Shown piece by piece: positions 36,355-47,515 of a stretch of 64,000 nt of DNA. Each line of letters begins with the position of its first letter. Position 1 is the first letter of the stretch. A model generated the notes under the pieces. It made no database searches, was not told the DNA's origin, and was given only the letters and a program-made list of their open reading frames with translations. This DNA is from Pseudoscleropodium purum (taxonomy: Eukaryota > Streptophyta > Bryopsida > Hypnales > Brachytheciaceae), in assembly GCA_963969395.1 (NCBI GenBank), contig OZ017800.1, positions 22,228,479-22,292,478 of the forward strand, given 5' to 3'. A program made the position numbers and the translations under genes.

Positions 36355-37308
36355 CGTACTCAGATATCAAATAGACTTGGGAAAACCATTGGGGGATGCG
36401 AAATGGTTGCATTCGGCCAACTGTCCAGATCTCTTATAACTAACAAAAGCTTAAAAAACAGTAACCACTCACCTCTCTTCAGAGCCTGTTTTAAAGCATT
36501 TGTTGCGGTGAAAGGAAATCTGCTTCAGACAGTTCCTCAATTCAAGACCGAATGGAGATTCTTCGTCAGCCGCCTTTCGGTAACCCTCTCATTTGGGAAG
36601 GGGAAAACTCTAGCTCCTCTCGACATGGGTCCCAATTTGGGACTGCATTTGTGGGGAAGGGCAGGGATGAAATCAGTATCAGGATTTGCGGGATGTAAGG
36701 AAGGAGGACTGGATTCCCACGGAGGAGAGCAACTGGAGTCTTCCTAGATCTCCCAAGAGCAGTAACTGAAAAAAGGACAGCAAGGAGATTGAAAACTCTC
36801 TCTCACATTCCGTGGGAGCCACAAGCGTTTCCGGAGAGACGTCAGATTGCTTGGCTCCACTCCCCCGGGAGTTGTCGCTTCTTTTTTCATTCACTACAGG
36901 ACCCGGCGGAGGAGGAAATTGTCCGTTTTCCATGGAATAAGAGCACATGACTGTGGACTAAGGATAAGGGGGAGATAAGCCTCCCGGAGGATGTATTGAG
37001 GCCAGCCAGGGTGGGTATCATGGGATGCCAAAACTAAATCGTTTCAGGAAACAAACACTCAGGAAATCCCTGACAGACCTAGTCTGGTATGGGCCTTTCC
37101 CGGGGAGGTTATTGGAAATTTGACATGGGATCCGAAACAAATGCTTTGAAGACGGAAAGGTTTCGAGAGGCCCCCTTTTGGGGTTATACATCGAAGAAGG
37201 GATATTTACATGGATTTAAGCGGAAGGCAAGAAGGCCTAGTCTGGTTCAAGAATTCACGAACAGAGATTTCTCTAAGAATGACGTTTTGCATGCTCTTAA
37301 CCTTATAC

Positions 37309-37380
37309 TTCCTCTGTCCCACTAAAAACCTCCAGTCAAGTACAATTTTTGTCCCACTAAAAGTCTCCGTTTTTTTATTT
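37309..37380. mobile_element. Stowaway-like MITE fragment
   Basis: ACTTCCTCTGTCCCACTAAA is close to the well-known Tc1/mariner MITE terminus (CTCCCTCCGTCCC), and GTCCCACTAAAAGTCTCCG occurs again about 35 bp later. The opposite terminus is not clear, so the copy is partial. Confidence 0.35.
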
Positions 37381-39133
37381 CAACTGACCGGTAAGCATTG
37401 GTTGTGTTGAATGACCTCACAAGGGCAAGTCGCAAGTGATTAGGGAGCATCCCTCTCATAGCAAGCTTGGCCTTGCCTATATGAGGCACGTTGCACTTGC
37501 TACTTCTTCAAACAATCATGTTGATAATGAATTCAGTGACTACTTTGGTGCTATCAAAATTGTTCATGAAGGGGGCCAATTTTTTGTTGTCGTTGTTTAG
37601 ATTGGGACTAGATATTTCTAAAATCCCATTTCTACCACCAACCATTAAATCATCAAGGTTGACAAGCTAGTAGCTTTTACAAATGATGCTCAAATATGGC
37701 ACTTTTTGCATTGATTTTGGATGCTTGATTGACCACAACCAAGCTAGAGATTTTGCATAGATCTAGGAGCTATTTTTTGAATGCATGTATCATTGGCACA
37801 AAGACTAAAAATATAGTTAATCCTTCATTAGAAAGGTTTTTGGAAGTTATTAGTGGGACATAGGGAATATGACATAACTCAAGACCCAAGAAGCATGCCA
37901 TGTTCATTTGGCAAACACTAAATCATGGAATCGTGACTAGAGATTGGTTGGCATGGCGAGTTTCAAGAGCAAATACAAGCTACTTGATGTGTTTAAAACT
38001 TATAGAGACTACATCGCATCTATCTTGGAAATGTAAGTACATTGGGACTTGTGGAAGAAATTTAATCAATTGGTGACTCTATCTAAGACTCCAACTATTG
38101 ACTCTCCTAATGATGCATTAATAGCCAAAATTACTACTCCTATCATAGGGAAGACTAGTAAATTTATTTGTAAGTTTCAACCATGGGATTTACTTAGAAC
38201 CTTTTTAATATGGCATATTTGAACTCAAAGATAGAGTAAGTATTGTAGAGGTCAAGTATTTAGTTTGCAAAGAATTCTAGTGTTTAGCTAGATTTATACT
38301 ATTCATATTGGGATGGCTTTATGGTAACACATTCATTTAGTTAATAAAGATAGAGATTCATTTACCAATTTAGAGAACTTGTTCACCATGGAATGGACAC
38401 TATGGTTCTATTCTTTTAGAAATGACATTTGGCACTTCACATTGTCTCCTACCTTCATGTAATCCTTTTTTGTTTTGAATTTTAAGGGGGGATGTGTCTT
38501 GTGCCCCCCTCATGGCATTTACAACATCCCCAAAACATCAGAAGGAACTCGTAGAAAGAGCTATAGAATCAAAAAAATGTCACTTAAGAGGCTTCTATCT
38601 AGCATGGAGGTTCATCTATGGTAATCACACTCCCAAAAGTTGCTTGCAAACGTGACAAGCACACCTCATCTGCAGGAAGCTTAGTGTTGTTTTTAGATAT
38701 TGACACTCATGTATGTATGCTTCCATGAATGACTCCAAGATTCCTAAGTGATTTAAACAACCCTTTGTACTATCGCCTTGACACATTAGCATTTCAAAAA
38801 AGATAGATACAAGAATGTAATATCTATAATTATACAATTTAAGGTAAGCACACCTAATTGCAACCCCTATATACCTAAATTACAGTTGTCATGATTGGGA
38901 AAATTGTTGGTTAATAACATTATGCCATGCATAAGAAATAAAAATATGAGATGTCTTGAGTTGAATTATGTACAATCAACCACAAATCATATCATATCCA
39001 ACTATCAATGTCAGCATTTCATGCTAAATAATTAATTGAAGTTGGAAAAAGTGAATCACCAAGCGCTTTCTAATTTTATAATTCTTTCAATTTCTATTTT
39101 TTGTCAAAATTCCAACACCTTCTATGCAACTGC
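37381..39133. other. AT-rich DNA, possible decayed retroelement end
   Basis: No gene supported. Near 38484 a purine run AAGGGGGGATG is followed at once by TGTCTTGTGCCCCCC, which looks like a polypurine tract next to the start of an LTR. The sequence before it could be a decayed plus-strand element, but no protein motif was recognised and no second LTR was found. Confidence 0.3.
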
Positions 39134-39138
39134 TTTAC

Positions 39139-39517
39139 TGTTACGGGGAGCTTCCGACCACGTCCTGGCAGCTCCACCGTCGACGCTCCGAAGTTTCCTC
39201 ACTCTGGACTGATTAATGAACGCGTTCGAGGAACAACTCTCTGACTCTCACTGCAAGAAGACCGGACTGATTCCAACTCAATTCATACTCAGGAAAGCTA
39301 AACATGACAACGGGGTTTCCAAGAAACGAGAAAGCGGACCTTCGGGTTTGTTGTATTACAAGAGGTTGCGTGGGAATTCCCCACGCACCAAGGTATTTAC
39401 ATCCAAATCGGGAGAGATGCTGAACCTAACAACCATAACTGCTAGCTTCGTGGTAACCACTCCCGCTCCTCGCCCCGTCACCGTGCAGTCCAGCGGTTAC
39501 AACTTAGAGTCGTAACA
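39139..39517 (-). repeat. 3' LTR of the chromovirus
   Basis: 379 bp, TGTTACG...CGTAACA, without indels against the other LTR. The two differ at 11 sites by eye, all transitions (about 97% identity). On the element's strand this is the downstream LTR. Confidence 0.95.
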
Positions 39518-39531
39518 TTACCCCCCTTCTC
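39518..39531 (-). other. polypurine tract
   Basis: On the minus strand GAGAAGGGGGGTAA lies immediately before the 3' LTR. This is the position and composition of the plus-strand primer of LTR retrotransposons, and confirms the element's orientation. Confidence 0.8.
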
Positions 39532-39820
39532 ATGTCGGCGCTGTAGGGTGGCGTCTGTGAAAGTCTTTGACTGCAAGAGGTGCATTCTTCAAGTTTGATG
39601 CAGGCTCCCACGAATTTTGTTCCGATCCATATCCAGTCCATGAAACAAGATATTGCAGCTTCCTCCATCGTCCAAACAGTCTCGAAGCGAGAACCCTATC
39701 CACTTCCCACTCGATTTCACCATCGGCCGTTACAATGGGAGGAGGTGGTTGCTGTCGTCGCCCTGGAATGGTGTCCTGTCGATATTTTTCTAATAACGAG
39801 ATATGGAATACATTGTGGAT
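39530..39820 (-). pseudogene. chromodomain at the C-terminus of the integrase, cut off by a stop codon
   Basis: Directly after the TGA at 39821-39823, in the same frame, 96 codons stay open to a second stop at 39530-39532. They begin IHNVFHISLLEKY, the usual link between the integrase GPY module and the chromodomain. They then contain EWEVDRVL, YLVSWTGYGS and SWEPASNL, the conserved blocks of a chromodomain, with aromatic residues at the positions of the methyl-lysine cage. There is no Met, so it is easily missed. Family role: directs integration to methylated-histone chromatin. The TGA may derive from an arginine codon by deamination. This is an inference. Confidence 0.85.
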
Positions 39821-41485
39821 TCATAGTGTTTTGGGTAATTTTAGATGGTATACGACATCAGAGAGTTTACTTATAATTGGGTAGGGCCCTAAAAACTTGA
39901 ATGTCAACTTTTTTGATGGAACTGAGATGGAAATGTGATCATGGCGGAGGAGCACCTTATCCCCCACCTGGAAAACGTGATGTAAGTGTTTTGCACTGTC
40001 ATACTTCCGCTTTGCTTGATCTCCAGCAATTTGAAGCAGAGTTTTAATTTCTTCATGAATATGTTGGAGATACCGAATTCGATCCTCCGTAGCTGGAACT
40101 GTTGATGTTGCCGAAGTTGCAAAAGATATTGAGGGGTGGTATCCATAGGTCGTGTAAAATGGAGATAGTCCTGTCGCCGAGTGAACCACATTGTTGTATG
40201 CGAACTCTGCTATGGGTAGGAGATCCGCCCAGTCATCTTGCTGCTTAGTTGTAAACATGCGCAAGTATTGTTCCAGAATCTGATTGATGCGTTCAGTCTG
40301 ACCATCGGACTGAGGATGAAAAGCTGTTGTTAAACACGGGCGAATGCGTAGAAGCTCATAAAGCCTTTTAGTGAATTTAGAAACAAAAACTGGTCCATGG
40401 TCAAAAATGATCTCGTCAGGTAAGCCATGGTGCTTCCAAACATGGTGAAGATAAAGACTTGCAGTTCCAACGGAATCTACTCTCTTCGTGGTAGATATAA
40501 AGTGAGCCAGTTTCGTGTTTTTGTCCACCACTACAAGTATTGCGTCATAACCATTGCTTGTAGGTAACTTGACAATGAAGTCCGCTGTAATGCGCTTCCA
40601 AGGTGCGTGAGCAGTTGGAATGGGCTGAAGTAGCCCATACGGCGCATGGCGTGAAGGCTTTGAGCGTTGGCATGTGTCACAGCCGTCGACATATCGATGG
40701 ACGTACCCTCGAAATGATGGCCAATAAAATTTCCTTGCCACCAAATCTAACGTTTTTGCACGACCCTGATGACCTGCACTTGGAGCATCGTGCCGTGATC
40801 GAAGAATTTGACGGCGTAGTTCATGGTCATCTAGGACAAAAACAAGTCCTCGGAAGCATAGGAGACCCTTGTCGATGCTATAAAATTGAAACCAATGGCG
40901 AACATCAGCTGGGGCCTTGTCAGCTCCATTCTCAAAATAAGCTAGCATGGGCCGCATTATGGGGTCCGTGGTTGACTTCAGCCGAATTTGCTCCAGAATT
41001 TGTTCGTCTGTCCAAACCGGTTCACAAGTTTGCAAGGCAGCCAACTTCAATAAAGGTCTTGGTTCCTGCAAACTTTGTTCAATGACATCAGTTCGCCTAG
41101 ACATAGCATCAGCTTGTAGGTTCATAGATCCTGGTCGATGTTGAATGTCAAAGTGAAAAGCCGATAAGAACTCCGACCAACGTGCTTGTCGCCGATTTAG
41201 GTGTTTTGTAGTAAGAAAGTACTCAAGATTTTTATGGTCCAAAATAACCCTGACCTCATGTGGTGACCCCTCTAAATAAACACGCCAATCTTGGAACGCA
41301 TGAACAATACTTAGGAGCTCTTTGTCATAAATGTCGTAGTTCTGTTCAGCAGGGGACATTTTTGAACTCCTATACGCACAAGGATGTAGGTGGCCGTCAT
41401 CACCGTGTTGGGAAAGAATTCCACCTATAGCCGAGTCTGATGCATCAGTCTCAATAATGAAGGGTCGTTGAAAATCCGGGTGCAA
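39821..41485 (-). pseudogene. RNase H and integrase segment of pol
   Basis: 554 open codons. RNase H lies at the start (IIETDASDSAIGG, about residues 10-22, then the DHKNLEYF block near 83). The integrase has an H2C2 zinc finger (H232, H239, C269, C272) and a DDE core with D302 (ADFIVKLP), D362 (FDHGPVF) and E398 (DGQTERINQ). A GPY-type module sits near the end (KFLGPYPII, DVVYHLKLP). All catalytic residues are present. The segment is bounded by in-frame stops on both sides (41486 and 39821), so it can no longer be made as part of one polyprotein. It is otherwise well preserved, in keeping with the young LTRs. Confidence 0.93.
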
Positions 41486-42325
41486 TCATACCGGTGCTTG
41501 GCAAAACCGGTTCCGAAGATCATTGAAAGCCTCATTAGCTTCAGGAGTCCAATAATATGGTTGATCTTTACGCGTTAAAGATATGAGAGGGACCGCTATC
41601 TGTGAGAAATCGGCTATGAAACGGCGGTAGAAATTGGCAAATCCCAAGAATGACTGAACTCCTTTTAGGTTCTTCGGTATTGGCCAGTCTTTGATAGTTT
41701 GTACTTTATCTGCACACATTTCCAAGCCATGCGATGAGACCACCATTCCTAGAAATTCCACTGATTGACAGTGAAATTGGCACTTGGAAGCCTTAACGTA
41801 GAGTCCATGTTCATAAAGTCGTTGGAGAACATCCCGCACCACTCGCTGGTGCTCCTCCATATTCTTTGAGAAGATTAAAATGTCATCTAAGTAAATGACA
41901 ACGGAGATGTCCAAGAGATCTGTGAAAATACCCTACATGAGAGCTTGAAATTGGGCTGGAGCATTCGTAAGCCCAAAAGGCATTATTAGATATTCGAACA
42001 ACCCATAACGAGTTTTAAAAGCTGTCTTAAATTCATGGCCCCTTGCCATCCTTATGCGATGATATGCTTGTCTTATGTCCAATTTCGTAAAAAAGTTGGC
42101 GCCTACCAATCGGTCCGTTAATTCTGGGATAAGTGGAAGAGGATAACGATTTTTTATGGTGACTTTATTGAGATTTCGGTAATCAATACACACCCTAATT
42201 GATCCATCCTTTTTCCTAGCAAAAACTATCGGGGCGAAAACAGGAGATTTGGACCAACAAATCCATCCTTTACCTAAATTCTCCTCTAAATATCCTCGAA
42301 GTTCCTCCAACTCTGTTGGAGACAT
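41486..42325 (-). pseudogene. reverse transcriptase segment of pol, one internal stop
   Basis: Two open pieces in one frame: 42325-41933 and 41914-41486, separated by a TAG at 41933-41935. The first has the RT fingers and palm ([45 protein letters not shown]). The second has the catalytic YLDD box (VIYLDDILIFS) and LGFANFYRRFI. Motifs and spacing are typical of Ty3/gypsy RT, and the catalytic aspartates are kept. The TAG sits just before the catalytic box. Further in-frame stops at 42329 and 41486 bracket the segment. Confidence 0.93.
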
Positions 42326-42328
42326 AGG

Positions 42329-43390
42329 TCACAATCCGGTATTCTTAGGTTCTTGTCCTTCTTTAAATTCGATTTTCATGTCAGATGGTCCATGATTAGG
42401 TAGTTCATTAGCTGAGTCCTCACTGAAAACTTTTTCTAAATCTCGGTACTCAATAGGAATGGAAATTGGACTGGGTGGGTCATTGTTGTTAACTTCAGAG
42501 ATGACTAGAGAATAAACCTCAGCGTCCCTTGCCGAAAGCTTGAATGCGGCCGCGGAGACCATGGCATGCCTTGGTGCCATCAATGAAGCCGACTTCATTG
42601 GCCGGACTGCACTTCGTGGCGGCTGGTCGTCACTTTTCAAGGACTAAGCCTCCCCTCCGTGAAAACTGCAGTGACTCACTCGAACCCTAAACCCCGCCGC
42701 AAGATCTCCTTCCTCTCTTGAATCGCAGCTATTGGTGTGGGCCTCAGACTGCCTCATCACAGGGTCCTGTCGGCCTTAATGCCGGTCTCTTGACAGGTCG
42801 CTGCCTCCCACAGGTACTTCTTCAATTTTCAAAACACCGATCTTCGGGACCTGCCCTCTCACATCAGGGTGTTGCTTGTAATTAGCTCCACAATAATATG
42901 AATTGAAATTCACCTCTTTCATTGACCAAATAATTGCAGGATCATGACAAACAAGCCAGGGAGTCCCCAGAACACAAGCATATCGTCCAGTATTTGTGAG
43001 ATCCACCAATAATACTTCTTTATGATCGTCCACAACCAATTCAACCGTAGCCTCGTGTGTAATGAGGCCTGAATTGATTACCTTCCCGTCGATGACTCGT
43101 ACTTCTCGAGGGACACTTTTGAGTCGAATCGTAGCTTGACATTTCCGAGCAAAATCCGGATGCATAAACACCCCTGTGGCTCCCGAGTCAATCAAAAGCT
43201 CCACCGTTATTGAATTAAGTCGACCGGATAAAGTTAAATGGGTTCCTGGGTCTACCGTGGCTATTAAATATAAGGAAACTACTTGTGGGTTCTTCGTCGT
43301 ACATGGTAAATTCCTTTCTAATGGTGTAGCTTGCGGCTCTCCTACTGCCATTACCGCCGCAAGCTCCATGTGACCCGGGTACTGAGTCAT
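42329..43390 (-). pseudogene. aspartic protease and protease-RT linker of pol
   Basis: The open piece 43390-42776 (204 codons) carries the retropepsin-like active site LLIDSGATGVFMHPDF (DSGATG) and a second half with VDLTNTGRYACVLGTPWL. After a TAA at 42776 and another stop near 42643 the same frame continues to 42329, a linker with no clear domain. The pol frame is offset from gag by 2 bases (equal to -1), the usual arrangement for frameshift-controlled Gag-Pol synthesis. It starts 5 bases after the gag stop at its first ATG, but the frame may be open further upstream. Confidence 0.85.
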
Positions 43391-43395
43391 CTCTC

Positions 43396-44499
43396 TCAGT
43401 TCTGGGTTGGACCTTTTCCCGACTCCACCTTGTTCATTTCCAAACTTGCTAACAATAAAGGCTTAGATGGATTGATTGGGCACTTAGCACGAACGTGACC
43501 AACCTCACCGCAGCCCCAGCAACGCCCCTGGCGTTGATAATCGAGTCGTTCTGCAGCCGTTTTTGCAAGTGCGGTAGTAATTACCCGAGTAGCATCAAGC
43601 TCCATAGGCACAGGCACAGATCCCTCATTTACCATTTGTGAACGACCAGCATGATTCCTTGGGACAAAAGGTTGAGATTTAGGATTCAAAGAGGAACCTT
43701 GGTGTGGGCTAGAGTACGTGTTTGTCGGTCGTCGAGCTTGTCGTCGCATCCACAATCTCTCGTCAATCCGGGATGCCATGGCAATCCATTCTTGTAACCC
43801 TCGTGGTTGAGTCTCCGCCGTAGCCACGGAGTCAAGAATCTCGTCTTTGAGCCCTCCACGGAACCGCGCCACCAAGCTAGGCTCGTTCCAATCAACCTGC
43901 GCAGCATGCTCGTTGAAGCTCGACACATATGCCGCCACCAATCCCACTTGCTTGATCTTAGCAAGACAGTCCTCCGCATTCCCTCTCCGGTTCAAATCTC
44001 CATAAACGGAAATGACTGCTTCCCGAAAGGCATCGTAGTTTGTCAATAATTCATGTTGTCGCCCTTCATCTAACGCTTGTAGAAGCGGCATGGCCCAACT
44101 CTGGGCAGCTCCAGTCATGTAGGAGAGGGCGTAGCCCACCTTATCTTCGTCATGTCTATAAGTTCGAGGCTTCCTCCGAAATACTAACCGAAGCTGAGCA
44201 AACCATCGGTATACCTCCCCACCCCGTTTCCCCACGAATTTCTCTGGTGCAGCTACCTTGGATTCTCTCTCTGTCCAATCATATTTTTCAGGCCTTTGCT
44301 GCTCCTGTTCAACGTTGTGGGTGGTGGCCGAAGGCGAAGCCTGGGTTGCCATCGCCCACTCTGAAACCTGCTGTACCATGTGGGACAATGCTGATTGGAA
44401 CACCGTCCGTATCTGTTGCTGGATAAACTCGGTCCATTCAGACCCAATTTCCGCTAGCACTCCCGACCCTCCTCCCACCTCTGACTGCTCCCGTTCCAT
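43396..44499 (-). CDS. gag of the chromovirus, intact, 367 aa
   Basis: I chose the ATG at 44499 (MEREQSEVGGG). The open frame extends upstream into the 5' LTR, but that part is Arg/Pro-rich leader without similarity. The capsid region has the retrotransposon gag signature (PEKFVGKRGGEVYRWFAQ, then AAQSWAMPLL). A CCHC zinc knuckle, CWGCGEVGHVRAKC, lies near the C-terminus and would bind element RNA. No stops or frameshifts. Intact gag next to a broken pol means this copy might still supply particle protein to related elements, if expressed. Confidence 0.92.
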   Translation of the reverse strand: MEREQSEVGGGSGVLAEIGSEWTEFIQQQIRTVFQSALSHMVQQVSEWAMATQASPSATTHNVEQEQQRPEKYDWTERESKVAAPEKFVGKRGGEVYRWFAQLRLVFRRKPRTYRHDEDKVGYALSYMTGAAQSWAMPLLQALDEGRQHELLTNYDAFREAVISVYGDLNRRGNAEDCLAKIKQVGLVAAYVSSFNEHAAQVDWNEPSLVARFRGGLKDEILDSVATAETQPRGLQEWIAMASRIDERLWMRRQARRPTNTYSSPHQGSSLNPKSQPFVPRNHAGRSQMVNEGSVPVPMELDATRVITTALAKTAAERLDYQRQGRCWGCGEVGHVRAKCPINPSKPLLLASLEMNKVESGKGPTQN

Positions 44500-44774
44500 G
44501 GAAACCAGTAAAACAAATAACCAAACCAGTAAACGAATGAAGCAGGGATAATTTAACGCTCGACCCCTACGCAAGGATGACACGCAATCCGAACGAGGAA
44601 ACGGCGGGAAAACCTCAGCGAGGTTCGTCGCGAGGAAACAACGAGGAAACGACGGGGGGACAGCGACAGCGAGGGGACAAAGGGAGCTCAGCGAAGCTCG
44701 CCGTGCTTTTCCGTTCGGGGAGGATGAATCGCGTTCTCTTCGGCGCGTAGATAGTAATTGATGACGCAACCTAA

Positions 44775-45153
44775 TATTACAGGGAGCTTCCGACCGCGTC
44801 CTGGCAGCTCCACCGTCGACGCTCCGAAGTTTCCTCACTCTGGACTGATTAATGAACGCGTTCGAGGAACAACTCTCTGACTCTCACTGCGAGAAGACCG
44901 GACTGATTCCAACTCAATTCATACTCAGGAAAGCCAAACACGACAACAGGGTTTCCAGGAAACGAGAAAGCGGACCTTCGGGTTCGTTGTATTACAAGAG
45001 GTTGCGTGGGAATTCCCCACGCACCAAGGTATTTACATCCAAATCGGGAGAGATGCTGAACCTAACAACCATAACTGCTAGCTTCGTGGTAACCGCTCCC
45101 GCTCCTCGCCCCGTCACCGTGCAGTCCAGCGGTTACGACTTAGAGTCGTAACA
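44775..45153 (-). repeat. 5' LTR of the chromovirus
   Basis: 379 bp, aligned without gaps to 39139-39517. The inner end has lost the canonical dinucleotide: it reads TATTAC on the plus strand where the other LTR has TGTTAC. As the 5' LTR it should hold the element promoter; no TATA box is obvious. Confidence 0.95.
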
Positions 45154-45158
45154 TTTAC

Positions 45159-46628
45159 ATATCATTATAAACCACTTCATGTAGATTTGGTGAAAGAAGG
45201 CAAGTCCTTTGTAAAAGTGGAGAGGTAGGAACTACAACAATTTGTATGAATATGTAAATTAAGATATGAAAAAGCTCAAGTGCTCATATTCAAGTCAAAA
45301 TAATGCAATAATTATTTTCGCAACTTAACTTCAAAGCTTGGTAACTTTCTATTAGAGACTCCAAATCACTTATGGATTTTAAGAGGTAAAACTTGACTTG
45401 ATTTCCTACATTTTCTAAGTTGACTACATTTTGAAAAAAATCAATTACAATGCTTAAATAAGGTATGAAACTATGAAGTTTTAGTATAAACACAATTATT
45501 ATTCATTTATTTTTTGAGCTTATAGTTTGTTTCAAATATCCCATAATCTTTTAAGATTGATGAAAAACAATGAAATTCACTTTATGAATCCCTAAATGTT
45601 CAAATTCTTCGCCAAAATTGATGATTTGGAAAACATCATTATAAAGTATTATGTGGAAGAATATTTTGGAATTGGTATATAAATAAAAGTTGTGGATTTT
45701 GAGTTTTAGATTCCAACTATATGGTTAGATTCATTTATACAATCACTAATATTTTTTGTAAATATTAAGGGATTTTTTTGAATTCCTTTTAAATTCAATT
45801 ACAAGAAAATTATTATCATTTTTTGAGTAAAACTTGTTGGAATGGATTTGAAATGAGGTTCTCTTCACATGCTGATTTTTTGAAATCTTTTTGTTCTTTA
45901 AATCTATGACCTCATTTTTGCAAATTCAATTTTGAAGTGAAGTCAATACATTTTTGGCTTAGCCAACTATTTGATATACTTCTACATTTTCAATTTTAGA
46001 AAAATATGTACTCTAAAACCACCAAATCCAACCATTAGATAGGACAAGAAATTGATTTATTTAAGTATCTCCACAAATTAGGATGACTTTCACTCTATTG
46101 TAAGCAGAATTTGGAAAGAAAGAAGAATATGAATTTGTTCAACATACAGAAATTGGATGTTGGAGTGTTTAAAGGTTTATCAAGACCTCTTTAGTCTCCC
46201 CTCCTCACAACATATCAATGAAGTTAACTTTTCATAGCAACAAACAAAAAATATTTTGATATTTGATGGTGCATGTCACTTCAATAAAAATTAGACTATA
46301 AATATTTTTACCATTTATTGAGGTGAATTGAATTTCTACCATTTGACCCATTTTCTGATATTTAGACTCCATCTGCGTTAATTTTTTTTTTCCAACTCCC
46401 GCCAAGAGTAATTTTCAAAAAAATTAAACTCTTGAATGATTTTTTAAAATTAATTAATAAATAATTTCCGACCCTGAAAGGTGGTACTAATGGTATGCAA
46501 CCATATAAAGGCATTTTTATCTCCGTGTGTGTTGGCCATACGATACCAATTCCCAAAGCGCATCTCCCAGCTAGCAGGGCCACATCGAAATTCAAATCCC
46601 CTAATTCATTGAGTTTTTTCCCGCCTGA
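45159..46628. other. AT-rich intergenic DNA, nothing identified
   Basis: No supported gene. The last 200 bases are less AT-rich, but no domain was recognised in the short frames there. Confidence 0.5.
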
Positions 46629-47036
46629 GAGCATCCCCACTCCAGCTTCCCTATCTGTATCCCTATACATCTTTTTCCATCCGTGTTGCTTGCAGTAGGG
46701 AACCCCACTCGCACTGGGCATTCCCTAAAATTCCCACTTTCTGTATAATATTAACCTCGAAGTTACTGATCACTCTGGAGTGGGGATGCTCTCTCTACAC
46801 TTTATTACACACCTGTTTCACTGAACTGAGCTGTCAGGGTAAAAGGACGCCAATTTTTTCTATTTTCAGAATACAGGTTACCAGTACCCTCTTCCCCAAA
46901 CGTGAGCCAGTTTACAGGATTGGGACCCCCTCTCCCCCAAATTTTACGGATACAGCACTCCAGTGGGGGGGTCCCTTCCCTATCCGGATGAAATACATCC
47001 GGATAGGGATACAGCAGCCCCCGAGTGGGGATGCTC
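46629..47036. mobile_element. Harbinger/Tourist-like MITE, 408 bp
   Basis: Left end GAGCATCCCCACTC and right end GAGTGGGGATGCTC are perfect terminal repeats. The imperfect TIR runs on inward for about 50 bp (TGTATCCCTAT on the left against ATAGGGATACA on the right). A 3-bp TGA flanks both sides (46626-46628, 47037-47039). The GAGCATC(C/T)CC terminus and 3-bp duplication fit PIF/Harbinger-type MITEs. A further copy of the terminus (GGAGTGGGGATGCTCTC) lies inside at about 46777-46793, so the unit may be two nested or fused copies. A small hairpin, CTATCCGGAT...ATCCGGATAG, lies near 46980-47006. Confidence 0.75.
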
Positions 47037-47130
47037 TGAGTGTACCACTGTTGCGACTCCTTCAATTCAATTACATCAAATCAGTGCAGCGAATCGATGA
47101 TGTTCAGCGTCAAGGAGGGGAGGCACGCGA

Positions 47131-47515
47131 CGAGACGTTAACAAGTACCCCCCATCGAGCTATTCCCGCAGGCTGGGCCCCAGCACTTTTGCACATCCGG
47201 GCTGCCCCAACTCCAGCTGCCCCAGGAAGTTTGAACGTATTCTTCCCGCCCTCCCCTGTCCTCCTCGCTTGCTCTGCTGTAAGTATTGCGATCCTCAGTT
47301 TTCTCCTCGCCCGAGATCGATGAGAGATTCGAAGAGAGAGTTCAGTAACAGCTCCAGTGGAAGAACGAAGCAAGCGAACGAACTTAATTGACATTGCGGA
47401 TGGAGGCGTTTGGGTGTTCGTAGGCTGCCATGATTTTCAAAGTGAATTTATCTTTGGCACAAGAGAAGGAAGCATATCGCAGCTGAACTTCCTTGCTCAT
47501 ACTTCATCTTAATGA
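47131..47515 (+). repeat. left arm of a 0.38-kb inverted duplication
   Basis: This arm and 48383-48760 are reverse complements at roughly 93-95% identity, with five small indels. The arm begins CGAGACGTTAA and ends CATCTTAATGA. It holds GC-rich sequence that looks like a gene leader or first exon (a strong donor-like GCTGTAAGTATT near 47276), but no frame is shared intact by both arms. Confidence 0.9.

Larger units (their letters stand above)
34975..37308 (+). mobile_element. decayed non-LTR retrotransposon (LINE), pol region
   Basis: The plus strand carries, in several frames, the order of a plant LINE reverse transcriptase. FRPITLLSSFYKLVAKMLARR-like sequence lies near 34985, LDIEKAYDRISW at about 35163-35200, VRQECPL near 35340, a mutated YADD box near 35460 and the C-terminal region with KLRSWEWKTVSQAGRVIIRNQVLLAT at about 36022. 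Frameshifts and stops break it throughout. A MITE (35603-35877) interrupts it: LINE coding sequence resumes after the MITE with DVGLTWV. The end near 37.3 kb is uncertain because the last part is only weakly LINE-like. No poly(A) tail or target-site duplication was found. Confidence 0.75.
39134..45158 (-). mobile_element. complete Ty3/gypsy chromovirus retrotransposon, inactivated
   Basis: The element runs 39139-45153 with a 5-bp target-site duplication TTTAC at 39134-39138 and 45154-45158. Both LTRs are 379 bp. Domain order on the minus strand is gag, protease, RT, RNase H, integrase, chromodomain, which is Ty3/gypsy order, and the chromodomain places it among chromoviruses. The polypurine tract adjoins the 3' LTR. 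Several in-frame stops in pol make it non-autonomous now. The sequence after the 5' LTR (minus strand TTAGGTTGCGTC) does not look like the usual initiator-Met tRNA primer site, and I could not assign a primer tRNA. Confidence 0.95.

Noticed and set aside
37089..37325. Frame of 78 codons as an independent gene
   Set aside because: It lies in the decayed 3' part of the LINE; weakly LINE-like wording (WDP, TSKKGY) favours that origin.
39216..39515. 99-codon frame in each LTR (also 44852-45151)
   Set aside because: It is LTR sequence repeated at both ends and read opposite to the element; openness in both copies follows from their 97% identity.
43807..44551. Several plus-strand frames over the gag region
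   Set aside because: Antisense shadows of the gag frame.
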